Of a DNA stretch of 64,000 bases, positions 24,901 through 33,235 are shown piece by piece. The position numbers were made by a program, and so were the translations under genes. The notes below the pieces were generated by a model. That model was not told where the DNA came from. It saw only the letters and a program-made list of their open reading frames with translations, and searched no databases. Origin of the DNA: Nocardioides lianchengensis (lineage in GTDB: Bacteria; Actinomycetota; Actinomycetes; Propionibacteriales; Nocardioidaceae); contig NZ_FMZM01000002.1 in the NCBI RefSeq assembly GCF_900101465.1, positions 62,001 to 126,000 of the forward strand, read 5' to 3'. Every line of letters starts with the position of its first letter. Position 1 is the stretch's first letter.

Positions 24901-26493
24901 ATGAGGACACGTCTCGCGTACGCAGGCTTCGGGGTGCTGGCCACCCTGGTGGCGGTCGCACTCGCCCATCTGGTGGCCGGTCTGACCGACCCTGCCGCCT
25001 CCCCCGTCCTGGCGGTGGGCTCGCAGGTCATCGACCTGACGCCCACCTCGCTGAAGGAGTGGGCCATCCAGAACTTCGGCACCAAGGACAAGCCGATCCT
25101 GATCGGCTCGGTCTTCGCCGGCGTGCTGGTCCTGGCCGCGATCGCCGGCGTGCTCGCCCGGCGCCGGCTCGCACTCGGCGCCGGCCTGCTGGTCGTGCTG
25201 GTCGTCGTGGCCGGCGCGGCGACGGCCAACCGGCCCCAGTTCGAGACCCTCGACCTGCTCCCCAGCCTGGTCGCCGCGATCGTCGCCGTGGCCGCGCTGT
25301 GGTTCCTCGACCGCACCTTCCGGCGCGGGTCCGCCGTGGCCGCCCCGCACGACGCGATGGCCGGGGCCACCGGGTCGGCCGGCGACCCCGACGTGGTCGA
25401 CTCCGCCGAGCGGCCCGCGCCCGCCCGCGGCGCCAGCCGGCGCGGCGTCCTGGTCGCGACCGCGGTCCTGGCCGCGGCGGCCGCCGTCGTCGGCGGTGCC
25501 GGCGAGTGGATCGCGCGCGTTCGCACCCGGATCTCGAACGTCGACCTCCCCGCGGCCGCCGACCCCGCCCCGCCCCTCCCGCAGGGCATCGAGGGCAAGA
25601 TCGAGGGCATCACGCCGTTCCAAACCCCGAACGGCGACTTCTACCGCGTCGACACCCGCCTGACCCTGCCCGTCATCGACCTCGACGACTGGACGCTGAC
25701 CATCGACGGCGACGTCGACCAGAAGGTCAGCTTCACCTTCGACGAGATCCTCGAGATGCCGATGGTCGAGCGCGACATCACCATGACCTGCGTCTCCAAC
25801 GACGTCGGCGGCAAGTACGTCGGCGCCGCGCGCTGGCTCGGCGTACCCCTGAAGGACCTGCTCGACCGGGCCGGCATCGACTCGACCAAGGCCGACCAGA
25901 TCTTCAGCGAGGACGTCGAGGGGATGACGATCAGCACCCCGCTCGACCTGGCCATCGACGGCCGCGACGCGCTGCTCGCGGTCGGCATGAACGGCGAGCC
26001 GCTGCCGCTCGAGCACGGCTTCCCGGCCCGGATGGTCATCCCCGGCCTCTACGGCTTCATCAGCGCGACCAAGTGGATCACCCGGATGACGCTGACGACG
26101 TACGCCGAGCAGGACGCGTACTGGACCAAGAAGAAGTGGGCCACCGACGCCCCCATCAAGATCTCCAGCCGCATCGACACGCCCAAGTCCCTGTCGACCA
26201 TCGACCCCGGCGAGACGTTCATCGGCGGTGTCGCGTGGGCGCAGCAGCGCGGCGGCGTGGCCAAGGTGCAGGTGCGCATCGACGGCGGGTCCTGGCAGGA
26301 CGCCACCCTCGGCCCGGACGCCGGCAACGACTACTGGCGCCAGTGGTACCTGCCCTGGAACGCCGACTCCGGCCAGCACGCCCTCGCGGTCCGCGCCATC
26401 AGCGGCGACGGCGAGACCCAGACCCCTGTGCGCGCGAAGCCCTTCCCTGAGGGCTCCAGCGGCGTGCAGGAGACCCGCGTCACGGTCTCGTGA
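24901..26493 (+). CDS. Membrane-anchored molybdopterin-dependent oxidoreductase (sulfite-oxidase type)
   Basis: A 530-residue protein. Four N-terminal helices (about 5-27, 66-88, 92-111, 120-140) are followed by a Tat-like RRGVLVATAVLAAAAAVVGG segment near 180-200 and then an exported catalytic domain. The sulfite-oxidase fold is seen in WTLTIDGDVDQKVSFTFDEI, the molybdenum cysteine in ITMTCVSNDVGG, and GFPARMVIPGLYGF...WITRM. A C-terminal Mo-co dimerisation Ig-like domain starts at IDTP. It probably reduces or oxidises a periplasmic sulfur compound using quinol electrons, as in MsrP-related enzymes; substrate unknown. It directly precedes the fasciclin/SigK cluster, and a weak SigK-like promoter precedes it. 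Confidence 0.87.
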   Translation: MRTRLAYAGFGVLATLVAVALAHLVAGLTDPAASPVLAVGSQVIDLTPTSLKEWAIQNFGTKDKPILIGSVFAGVLVLAAIAGVLARRRLALGAGLLVVLVVVAGAATANRPQFETLDLLPSLVAAIVAVAALWFLDRTFRRGSAVAAPHDAMAGATGSAGDPDVVDSAERPAPARGASRRGVLVATAVLAAAAAVVGGAGEWIARVRTRISNVDLPAAADPAPPLPQGIEGKIEGITPFQTPNGDFYRVDTRLTLPVIDLDDWTLTIDGDVDQKVSFTFDEILEMPMVERDITMTCVSNDVGGKYVGAARWLGVPLKDLLDRAGIDSTKADQIFSEDVEGMTISTPLDLAIDGRDALLAVGMNGEPLPLEHGFPARMVIPGLYGFISATKWITRMTLTTYAEQDAYWTKKKWATDAPIKISSRIDTPKSLSTIDPGETFIGGVAWAQQRGGVAKVQVRIDGGSWQDATLGPDAGNDYWRQWYLPWNADSGQHALAVRAISGDGETQTPVRAKPFPEGSSGVQETRVTVS

Positions 26494-26508
26494 CCAACTT
26501 TTTCCGAT

Positions 26509-26541
26509 CCGGACCAATCCGGTCCGGGCCTCACCCCGAAT
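26509..26541 (+). promoter_or_regulatory. Candidate SigK-type promoter with overlapping dyad
   Basis: CAATCC (26515-26520), 15 nt, CCGAAT (26536-26541). The mycobacterial SigK consensus is about CCATCC-N16/17-CCGAAT, so the -10 matches fully and the -35 at five of six. A hairpin CCGGACC-AATCC-GGTCCGG (26509-26527) overlaps the -35. It precedes the MPT70/83-like gene, the classic SigK target. Confidence 0.6.
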
Positions 26542-26575
26542 CACTCACGTAATCCCACCGACGGAAGGCATCACC

Positions 26576-27244
26576 ATGAAGCTCCAGACCCTGCGCCGCA
26601 CCGGCGCCCTCGCGACCGCCGCGATCACGCTCTCCGTGGGTCTCGCCGCCTGTGGCAGCGACGACAGCAGCAGCACCGCGAGCGACGACACCAGCTCCTC
26701 CAGCTCCAGCGCCCCGTCCGAGGAGACCTCGCCGTCCGAGGACGCCGGGATGACCGACGCGGCCGCCGACACCTACGGCCCGGCCTGTGGCGACATCCCC
26801 ACCGACGACAGCGCCGCCTCGTTCAGCGGCATGGCCGCCGAGCCGGTCGCCACTGCGGCGAGCGCCAACCCGCTGCTCAGCACCCTCGTCGAGGCGGTCG
26901 GCGTGGCCGGCCTGGGCGACGCGCTGAACTCGGCCGAGGCCCTGACCGTCTTCGCGCCGGCCAACCCGGCCTTCGAGGCGATGGACCAGGCGACCCTCGA
27001 GGCCGCCATGAAGGACCCGAAGCTGCTCGGGACCGTCCTCAGCCACCACGTGGTGCCGGAGCGCATCAGCCCCGACCAGCTGTCGGGCGAGTTCGAGACG
27101 CTGGCCGGCGACAAGCTGACCATCGAGGGTGAGGGCGAGGAGGCGACCATCGGCACCGAGGGAGCCACCGTCCTGTGCGGCAACGTGCAGACCGCCAACG
27201 CCACCGTCTACATCATCGACACCGTCCTGATGCCGGCGATGTGA
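26576..27244 (+). CDS. Fasciclin-domain lipoprotein (MPT83/MPT70-like)
   Basis: A 222-residue lipoprotein. Signal peptide with lipobox GLAAC (Cys26), a Ser/Thr/Asp-rich linker to about residue 65, then one fasciclin domain. The domain has the H1 motif AEALTVFAPANPAFEAMD, the H2 motif LLGTVLSHHVVPERI and a C-terminal strand ANATVYIIDTVLMP. Domain order and the segment TYGPACGDIP are as in mycobacterial MPT83/MPT70, surface adhesin-like proteins strongly induced by SigK. The gene sits 46 bp upstream of sigK and has a SigK-like promoter. Confidence 0.9.
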   Translation: MKLQTLRRTGALATAAITLSVGLAACGSDDSSSTASDDTSSSSSSAPSEETSPSEDAGMTDAAADTYGPACGDIPTDDSAASFSGMAAEPVATAASANPLLSTLVEAVGVAGLGDALNSAEALTVFAPANPAFEAMDQATLEAAMKDPKLLGTVLSHHVVPERISPDQLSGEFETLAGDKLTIEGEGEEATIGTEGATVLCGNVQTANATVYIIDTVLMPAM

Positions 27245-27290
27245 CGATCCCCGTCACCAAGGTCTTGACCTGAGACGCAAGGATCATCAC

Positions 27291-27896
27291 GTGGACCCCT
27301 TACGGCCCGTCTCCGACGCCCCCTCCCCTGCGGAGGGGGCGTCGGTGGCCCCCGACCTCGCAGAGCTGCTGAAGCTCTCCGGGCGTGGGGACCAGGGCGC
27401 CTTCAGCCAGCTGTACGACGCCGTCTCGCCGCGCGTCTTCGGACTCGCCGTCCGGGTCGTCCGCGACCGGGCGCAGGCCGAGGAGGTGACGCAGGAGGCA
27501 CTGTTGGAGATCTGGCGCACGGCCAGCCGGTTCGACCCCGATCGCGGCAGCCCGCTCGCCTGGATGCTGACGATCGTGCACCGCAAATCGGTCGACCGGG
27601 TCCGGTCCGCAGAGGCGTCCACGCGTCGCGACACGTCGTACCACCAGCAGAACCAGCCGGTCGACCACGACGCGACCGCCGAGGCGGCCCACGCCTCGCT
27701 CGAGGCCCGCCGGGTGCGCACTGCACTCGGTAGCCTCACCCCGGTCCAGCGCGAAGCACTGGAGCTCGCGTACTTCGGGGGCTACACGCACACAGAAGTG
27801 GCAGGCTTGCTCGACCTCCCGGTCGGCACCGCCAAGACCCGCATCCGAGACGGCCTGATCCGGTTGCGCGACACGATGGGAGTTGGGGGCGCATGA
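27291..27896 (+). CDS. sigK: ECF sigma factor SigK
   Basis: A 201-residue extracytoplasmic-function sigma factor. Region 2 runs about 40-105 (FSQLYDAVSPRVFGLAVRVV, QAEEVTQEALLEIWRTASRFD), followed by a linker with the duplication-prone STRRDTSYHQQNQ stretch. Region 4 runs about 138-195 (LTPVQREALELAYFGGYTHTEVAGLLDLPVGTAKTRIRDGL). The order fasciclin-sigK-rskA-FAD oxidoreductase-DUF1365-ufaA1-DUF1295 matches the mycobacterial SigK regulon. The GTG at 27291 is preceded by AAGGAT, readable either as ribosome site or as leaderless -10. It is coupled by ATGA to the anti-sigma gene. Confidence 0.92.
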   Translation: MDPLRPVSDAPSPAEGASVAPDLAELLKLSGRGDQGAFSQLYDAVSPRVFGLAVRVVRDRAQAEEVTQEALLEIWRTASRFDPDRGSPLAWMLTIVHRKSVDRVRSAEASTRRDTSYHQQNQPVDHDATAEAAHASLEARRVRTALGSLTPVQREALELAYFGGYTHTEVAGLLDLPVGTAKTRIRDGLIRLRDTMGVGGA

Positions 27897-28630
27897 GCAT
27901 CGACATCCACGCCCTCTCCGGGGCGTACGCCGTCGACGCGCTCGATGACATCGAGCGGGCCCAGTTCGAGCGGCACCTCGCCGACTGCCCGGCCTGCCGG
28001 GCCGAGGTGGCGAGTCTCCAGGAAGCCAGCGCGCTGATGGCTGAGACCGTCCTGGAGGCGCCGCCCGCCGGGCTGCGCGACCGGGTGCTCGCCGACATCG
28101 CCACCGTGCGGCCGCTGCCGCCCCTCGTGACGGGTTTGGTCTCCGGAGAGGCGGTGGCGCGTCGGCCCGCGCGCCGTTGGTTTCCCGGACTGGTCGCTGC
28201 CGCTGCGGTGGTGACGGCCATCGGCGTCGGCGTCGGCGTCACCCAGCCCTGGCAGGACGAGAGCTCGCAGGTCCAGCCCTCGGCCGTGGACCGGATCAAG
28301 GCCGCCGACGACGTGCAGTCCTTCAGCAAGGACTTCCCCGACGGATCTTCGGCGACGCTCTACCGCTCGACCTCAATGAACAAGGCGGCCATCGTCACGA
28401 AGAACATGGCCGACGCTCCCTCCGGCAAGGTCTACGAGCTCTGGCTCCAGCACGACGACAGGATGGTCGCCGCCGGGCTGATGCCCGACGGTCCCGACAA
28501 CGTGGTCGAGCTGTCCGGGGACCCTGCGACCGCCGATGGCTTCGGCATCACCGTCGAGACCGACGGCGGCTCCACCAGCGGTGAGCCCGAGGGCGAGGTC
28601 GTCGCGGTCGTCGGGTTCGATCAGGCATGA
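27893..28630 (+). CDS. rskA: Anti-sigma-K factor RskA
   Basis: A 245-residue membrane anti-sigma factor. The N-terminal zinc-type anti-sigma domain has HLADCPACR (His28, Cys32, Cys35), which grips SigK. One transmembrane helix is near residues 97-116. The extracytoplasmic C-terminal RskA domain (about 120-245) has KVYELWLQHDDRMVAAGLMPDG. Regulated proteolysis of such proteins frees the sigma factor; in M. tuberculosis reducing conditions weaken the interaction. It overlaps sigK upstream and the FAD-oxidoreductase gene downstream by ATGA, so the whole set is one operon. Confidence 0.92.
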   Translation: MSIDIHALSGAYAVDALDDIERAQFERHLADCPACRAEVASLQEASALMAETVLEAPPAGLRDRVLADIATVRPLPPLVTGLVSGEAVARRPARRWFPGLVAAAAVVTAIGVGVGVTQPWQDESSQVQPSAVDRIKAADDVQSFSKDFPDGSSATLYRSTSMNKAAIVTKNMADAPSGKVYELWLQHDDRMVAAGLMPDGPDNVVELSGDPATADGFGITVETDGGSTSGEPEGEVVAVVGFDQA

Positions 28631-30729
28631 CCGGTCAGCCCCACCGCCGCGTGGCGGTCGTCGGCTCCGGCGTGGCCGGCCTGGTGGCCGCCTACGTCGC
28701 CTCGCGCAGCGCGCACGTCACGCTGTTCGAGGCCGACGACCGTCTGGGCGGGCACGCGGACACCCACCTGGTCCAGGACGGCGACGACCGGCTGGCCATC
28801 GACACCGGATTCATCGTCCACAACGAGCTGACCTACCCCGTCCTCCTGCGCCTGTTCTCCGAGCTCGGCGTCGAGACCCAGGAGTCGGAGATGTCGATGT
28901 CGATCAGCGACGCCGGCACCGGCCTGGAGTGGGCCGGCGCGCTCGGCCGTCAGGGGGTGCTGCCGACTCGCGGGCACCTCGCGAACCCCCGCTACCTGCG
29001 GATGCTCACCGAGATCCCGCGCTTCCACCGTCGCGCGAAGGCGCTGCTGGCCCGGCCCGGGGACGACCTGACGCTGCGGGCGTTCCTGGAGGTGGGCGGC
29101 TTCACGCCGTACTTCGCGCGACACTTCATGGAGCCGCTCGTCGCCGCTGTCTGGTCCTGCGACCCGGCGGTGTCCCTCGACTACCCGGCCCGCTACCTGT
29201 TCTCGTTCCTCCAGCACCACGGGATGCTGAGCATCTTCGGCTCGCCGACGTGGCGCACGGTCACCGGCGGCTCCCACGAGTACGTCGACCGCGTGGCCGC
29301 CGCGCTCGCCGCCGCCGGCGCGGAGGTCCGCACCGGCACCAAGGTCACCTCGCTGCTGGAGACCCCGACCGGCGTCGAGCTCACCGACGGCAACGGCGTC
29401 GTCACGTCGTACGACGCGGTCGTGGTCGCGACCCACCCCGCGCAGGCCCTGGCCCTGCTCGCCGAGCCGACCCCGCGGCACACCGAGGTGCTCGGCGCGA
29501 TGCCGTACTCGCCGAACACCGCGCTGCTGCACACCGACACCTCGCTGCTGCCGCGCCTGGAGCAGACCTGGGCCTCGTGGAACTTCCACCGGCCGGCCGA
29601 GGAGCGCGACGGCGTGGTCGTCACCTACGACCTGACCCGGCTGCAGCGCCTCGACACCGACACCCACTACCTGGTCACCCTCGGCGGCGAGCACCTCGTC
29701 GACCCGGCCCTGGTCATCGACCGGATGGAGTACGAGCACCCGCTCTACAACCCCGCCTCGGTCGCCGCCCAGGCCCGGCTGCCCGAGCTCGACACCGACC
29801 GGATCGCCTTCGCCGGCGCCTACCACGGCTGGGGCTTCCACGAGGACGGCGCACGCTCCGGGCTGGCCGCCGCGGAGCGGCTCGGACTGTCCTGGCCGGC
29901 CGCTGCTCCGGTGGTTGAGGAGGTTGCGCAGCAACCGTCTCGAAACCCAGTAGGTCGACGGACGGGCCCGACCACCGCTGCTTCCCGGCTCACCGGGTTT
30001 CGAGACGGTCGCAGAGCGACCTCCTCAACCACCGGGGCCGTCCTCTATGACACGACGATCCGGCACACGCGGCGCACGCCGTTCCAGCGGTCGTTCACGC
30101 ACCGCTCGCACACCTGGCTGGTCGACCTCGACGACCTGCCCGACCACGGTGCCCGGTCCTGGCTGCTCGGCAGCTTCGAGGCCCGCGACCACCTCGGCTC
30201 GCCCGACCGCTCGATCCGGGAGAACGTCGACGCGTTCCTCGCCGACGCCGGCCTCGAGCGACCGGCCCGGGTGCTGATGGCGGCCCACCCACGGACCCTC
30301 GGCCACACGTTCAACCCGATCTCGGTCTTCTGGTGCCTCGACGCTCGGGGCGGCCAGGTCGCCACCGTCGTCGAGGTCCACAACACCTACGGCGACCGCC
30401 ACGCCTACCTCGTGCACCCCGACGAGCAGGGCCGCGCGAGCACCGACAAGGCGATGTACGTCTCGCCGTTCCACGGCACGGACGGCCGCTACGAGCTCGC
30501 CGTACCGCTGCCGGGCGACCAGCTCCGGGTCGCCGTCACCCTGCACACCGACGACGGAGCCGCGTTCAGCGCCTCGCTGGACGGCCGGCGGTCCTTTGAC
30601 AGCCCACGGCGAGCGGCGGGCGCGGCGCTGAGGGGCGCCGTGCTGATCCGGGTACACGGCGTCTGGCTCTGGCTGCGCCGCCTGCCCGTGCACCGCCGAC
30701 CCGCCCACCACCAGGAAGGAGTGTCATGA
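28627..30729 (+). CDS. FAD-dependent amine-oxidase-like protein fused to DUF1365 through a repeat element
   Basis: A 700-residue reading frame holding two usually separate proteins. Residues 1-427 are a flavin oxidoreductase with the dinucleotide motif VVGSGVAGLVAAYVASR, FEADDRLGGHADTH, and the C-terminal FAD contact FAGAYHGWGFHEDGARSGLAAAE. Residues 471-700 are a DUF1365 domain (FTHRSHTWLVDLDDLPDHG; HPRTLGHTFNPISVFWCLD). Residues 428-470 are encoded exactly by the palindromic element at 29908-30035, which carries no stop in this frame and no credible internal start. In mycobacteria the homologues (Rv0449c, Rv0448c) are adjacent SigK-controlled genes. The pair likely act with the downstream methyltransferases on membrane fatty acids. 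I infer a true fusion, or readthrough followed by cleavage. Confidence 0.85.
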   Translation: MTGQPHRRVAVVGSGVAGLVAAYVASRSAHVTLFEADDRLGGHADTHLVQDGDDRLAIDTGFIVHNELTYPVLLRLFSELGVETQESEMSMSISDAGTGLEWAGALGRQGVLPTRGHLANPRYLRMLTEIPRFHRRAKALLARPGDDLTLRAFLEVGGFTPYFARHFMEPLVAAVWSCDPAVSLDYPARYLFSFLQHHGMLSIFGSPTWRTVTGGSHEYVDRVAAALAAAGAEVRTGTKVTSLLETPTGVELTDGNGVVTSYDAVVVATHPAQALALLAEPTPRHTEVLGAMPYSPNTALLHTDTSLLPRLEQTWASWNFHRPAEERDGVVVTYDLTRLQRLDTDTHYLVTLGGEHLVDPALVIDRMEYEHPLYNPASVAAQARLPELDTDRIAFAGAYHGWGFHEDGARSGLAAAERLGLSWPAAAPVVEEVAQQPSRNPVGRRTGPTTAASRLTGFRDGRRATSSTTGAVLYDTTIRHTRRTPFQRSFTHRSHTWLVDLDDLPDHGARSWLLGSFEARDHLGSPDRSIRENVDAFLADAGLERPARVLMAAHPRTLGHTFNPISVFWCLDARGGQVATVVEVHNTYGDRHAYLVHPDEQGRASTDKAMYVSPFHGTDGRYELAVPLPGDQLRVAVTLHTDDGAAFSASLDGRRSFDSPRRAAGAALRGAVLIRVHGVWLWLRRLPVHRRPAHHQEGVS
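29908..30035. repeat. Two-arm palindromic element, flavour A, inside a coding region
   Basis: 128 bp with 41-bp terminal inverted repeats, 29908-29948 and 29995-30035. Arms start CCGGTGGTTGAGGAGG and end GTCTCGAAACCC. Each arm has its own hairpin, GGTTGC-GCA-GCAACC on the left and GGTCGC-AGA-GCGACC on the right. The arms differ by paired changes that keep the hairpins intact. Relatives lie at 43623-43808 and 48081-48204. Confidence 0.9.
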
Positions 30730-31988
30730 CGCTCGCCCCCGCCCGCACCGCCACCACGGACCCGTGGCCCGGTCTCCACGACGTCCCGGTCGGCCCCCGC
30801 GCTGCCGTGGCCGCCCGGATCGCGCGACGGCTGTTCAGCGCCGCCGTCAACCGGCTCGACGTGACGGTCCACCTCGGCTCCGGCGTCGACGCGCAGCAGC
30901 TCGGCCGCGGCGGCCCGGTGGCCGTCGTGCACCGGCCCGACGAGTTCTTCGCCCGGCTGGGCCGCGACCAGCTGATCGGCTTCGGCGAGGCCTACCTCAC
31001 CGGCGCCTGGGACGCGGAGGACCTCGGCGGCTTCCTCACCGTGCTGGCCGCGGAGATCACCGACCTGGTGCCGAAGCGGCTGCAGAAGCTGCGCTCGTTC
31101 ATCGTCGCGCGCCCGCCGCGCAAGGAGCTGAGCAGCAAGCAGAACTCCCAGCGCAACATCGCGCACCACTACGACCTCTCGAACGACCTGTTCGAGCAGT
31201 TCCTGGACCCGACGCTGAGCTACTCCTCCGCGCTCTTCGAGGGCGACCCGGCCACCGCCGTACGCGCCGATCTCGAGACGGCCCAGGGCCGCAAGATCGA
31301 GCGGCTCCTCGACCTGGCCCACGTCGGCGAGGGCACCCGGGTGCTGGAGATCGGCTCCGGCTGGGGCGAGCTGGCCATCCGGGCCGCCCGCCGCGGCGCC
31401 CGGGTCCGCACCATCACCCTGTCGGTCGAGCAGCAGACGCTGGCCCGCGAGCGGATCGCCACCGCCGGGTTCACCGACCTGGTCGACGTCGACCTGTGCG
31501 ACTACCGCGAGGTCACCGGCCAGTACGACGCCGTGCTGTCGATCGAGATGATCGAGGCGGTCGGCTGGCAGTTCTGGCAGACCTACTTCGAGACCATCGA
31601 CGCGGTCCTCGCGCCCGGCGGCCGCGCCGGCATCCAGGCGATCACCATGCCGCACGACCGGATGCTGGCCACCCGCAACACCTGGACCTGGATCAACAAG
31701 TACATCTTCCCGGGCGGCTTCCTGCCCTCGGTCCACGTCATCGACCAGGTGACGCGCAAGCACACGTCGCTGCGCCTCGAGCAGCAGCTGTCGATGGGCC
31801 AGCACTACGCGGCCACGCTGCGGATGTGGGACGAGACCTTCCTGGCCGGCTCCCAGGACGTGCTCGACCTCGGCTTCGACCCGATGTTCCTGCGGATGTG
31901 GCACTTCTACCTGGAGTACTCGCGCGCCGGCTTCGCCTCCGGCTACATCGACGTCAACCAGATCGTCCTCACCAAGGCGGCCTCGTGA
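30726..31988 (+). CDS. ufaA1: Cyclopropane-fatty-acyl-phospholipid synthase-like methyltransferase (UfaA1-like)
   Basis: A 420-residue SAM-dependent lipid methyltransferase. The N-terminal CFA domain (to about 130) holds YLTGAWDAEDLGGFL. The catalytic core has IAHHYDLSNDLFEQFLDPTLSYSSALF, SAM motif I VLEIGSGWGELAI, SIEMIEAVGWQFWQTYF, and the PGG strand. It methylenates or methylates the double bond of phospholipid acyl chains; the mycobacterial homologue UfaA1 has been implicated in tuberculostearic (10-methylstearic) acid synthesis. It overlaps the oxidoreductase fusion by ATGA and the second methyltransferase gene by GTGA. Confidence 0.9.
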   Translation: MTLAPARTATTDPWPGLHDVPVGPRAAVAARIARRLFSAAVNRLDVTVHLGSGVDAQQLGRGGPVAVVHRPDEFFARLGRDQLIGFGEAYLTGAWDAEDLGGFLTVLAAEITDLVPKRLQKLRSFIVARPPRKELSSKQNSQRNIAHHYDLSNDLFEQFLDPTLSYSSALFEGDPATAVRADLETAQGRKIERLLDLAHVGEGTRVLEIGSGWGELAIRAARRGARVRTITLSVEQQTLARERIATAGFTDLVDVDLCDYREVTGQYDAVLSIEMIEAVGWQFWQTYFETIDAVLAPGGRAGIQAITMPHDRMLATRNTWTWINKYIFPGGFLPSVHVIDQVTRKHTSLRLEQQLSMGQHYAATLRMWDETFLAGSQDVLDLGFDPMFLRMWHFYLEYSRAGFASGYIDVNQIVLTKAAS

Positions 31989-33235
31989 ACGTCGCGAGCA
32001 CCCTGGCCGAGGCCGCGCGCCCGTTCGTCGGCGGCGACCTGCCCGTGCGGCTGCGCGCGTGGGACGGCTCCGAGGCCGGCCCGGTCGACGCCCCGCTGGT
32101 CGAGCTGCGCTCGCCGGACGCCGTACGACGGCTGCTGCGGCACCCCGGCGAGCTCGGCGCGGCGCAGGCCTACGTCACCGGCGAGCTCGAGGTGCACCAC
32201 GACCTCGACGACGCGCTGACCCACGCCTTCGCGGTCGCCCGCGAACGCGGCCTGCCGAAGCGGCCGTCGCCGGCCGACCTCGCGCGGGCCGTGCGCGCGG
32301 TGGCCGGGCTGGGCCTGCTCAGGCTCCCGCCCGCCGCCCCCGCGTCGCAGGCCCGGATCCGCGGGCGGCTGCACAGCCCGCTGCGCGACCGGCGCTCGAT
32401 CAGCCACCACTACGACCTCTCCAACGAGTTCTACTCGCTCATCCTCGAGGAGTCGATGGCCTACTCGTCGGGCTACCACGCCTCGCCGTCGGTGTCCCTG
32501 GAGGAGGCCCAGCGGGCCAAGCTCGACCTGGTCTGCCGCAAGCTCGGGCTCTCGTCCGGCTCGACGATGCTCGACGTCGGCTGCGGCTGGGGCTCGCTGT
32601 CGCTGCACGCGGCCGAGCACTTCGGCGCGCAGGTCGTCGGCGTGACCATCGCGGCCGAGCAGAAGAAGTTCATCGACGCCCGGATCGCCGAGCGGGGTCT
32701 GCAGGATCGGGTGCAGATCCGGCTGCAGGACTACCGCGAGGTCCCCGAGCGCGACCACTTCGACGCGGTCGGCTCGATCGAGATGGGCGAGCACGTCGGC
32801 GAGGGCAACTACCCGACGTACGCCTCGGTGCTCGCGCGCTCGGTGAAGCCGGGCGGGCGGGTGCTGGTCCAGCAGATGTCGCGCACCGGCAAGTGGCCGG
32901 GCGGAGGGCCGTTCATCGAGTCCTTCATCGCCCCGGACATGTACATGCGCCCGGTGGGCGAGACCGTCGCGTACCTCGAGCGCGGGGGGCTCGAGGTCCG
33001 GGACGTGCACGCGCTGCGGGAGCACTACGTGCTCACCGTGGCCGGCTGGCTGGAGAGGTTCGAGAAGAACCTCCCCCGCCTCGTCGAGCTCGTCGGCGAG
33101 GAGGTCGTCCGCGTGTGGCGGCTCTACCTCGTCGGCGGCTCGATGGCCTTCCGCGACGGCCGAATGGGCGTCGACCAGATCCTGATGGTCCGCCCCGGGG
33201 GCCCGCACTCGCTGCCGCCGGTGCGTGACTGGTGA
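31985..33235 (+). CDS. Second cyclopropane-fatty-acyl-phospholipid synthase-like methyltransferase
   Basis: A 416-residue paralogue of the preceding enzyme in the same operon, starting at GTG 31985. It has the acyl-binding N-terminal region (AQAYVTGELEVHHDLDDAL), then ISHHYDLSNEFYSLILEESMAYSSGY, SAM motif MLDVGCGWGSLSLHA, SIEMGEHVGEGNYPTY, and the C-terminal YVLTVAGWLERFEKNL. Divergence from the first copy is large, so the two probably differ in substrate position or product (for example methylation versus cyclopropanation). Mycobacterial SigK operons carry only one such gene, so this is an addition. Confidence 0.88.
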   Translation: MNVASTLAEAARPFVGGDLPVRLRAWDGSEAGPVDAPLVELRSPDAVRRLLRHPGELGAAQAYVTGELEVHHDLDDALTHAFAVARERGLPKRPSPADLARAVRAVAGLGLLRLPPAAPASQARIRGRLHSPLRDRRSISHHYDLSNEFYSLILEESMAYSSGYHASPSVSLEEAQRAKLDLVCRKLGLSSGSTMLDVGCGWGSLSLHAAEHFGAQVVGVTIAAEQKKFIDARIAERGLQDRVQIRLQDYREVPERDHFDAVGSIEMGEHVGEGNYPTYASVLARSVKPGGRVLVQQMSRTGKWPGGGPFIESFIAPDMYMRPVGETVAYLERGGLEVRDVHALREHYVLTVAGWLERFEKNLPRLVELVGEEVVRVWRLYLVGGSMAFRDGRMGVDQILMVRPGGPHSLPPVRDW

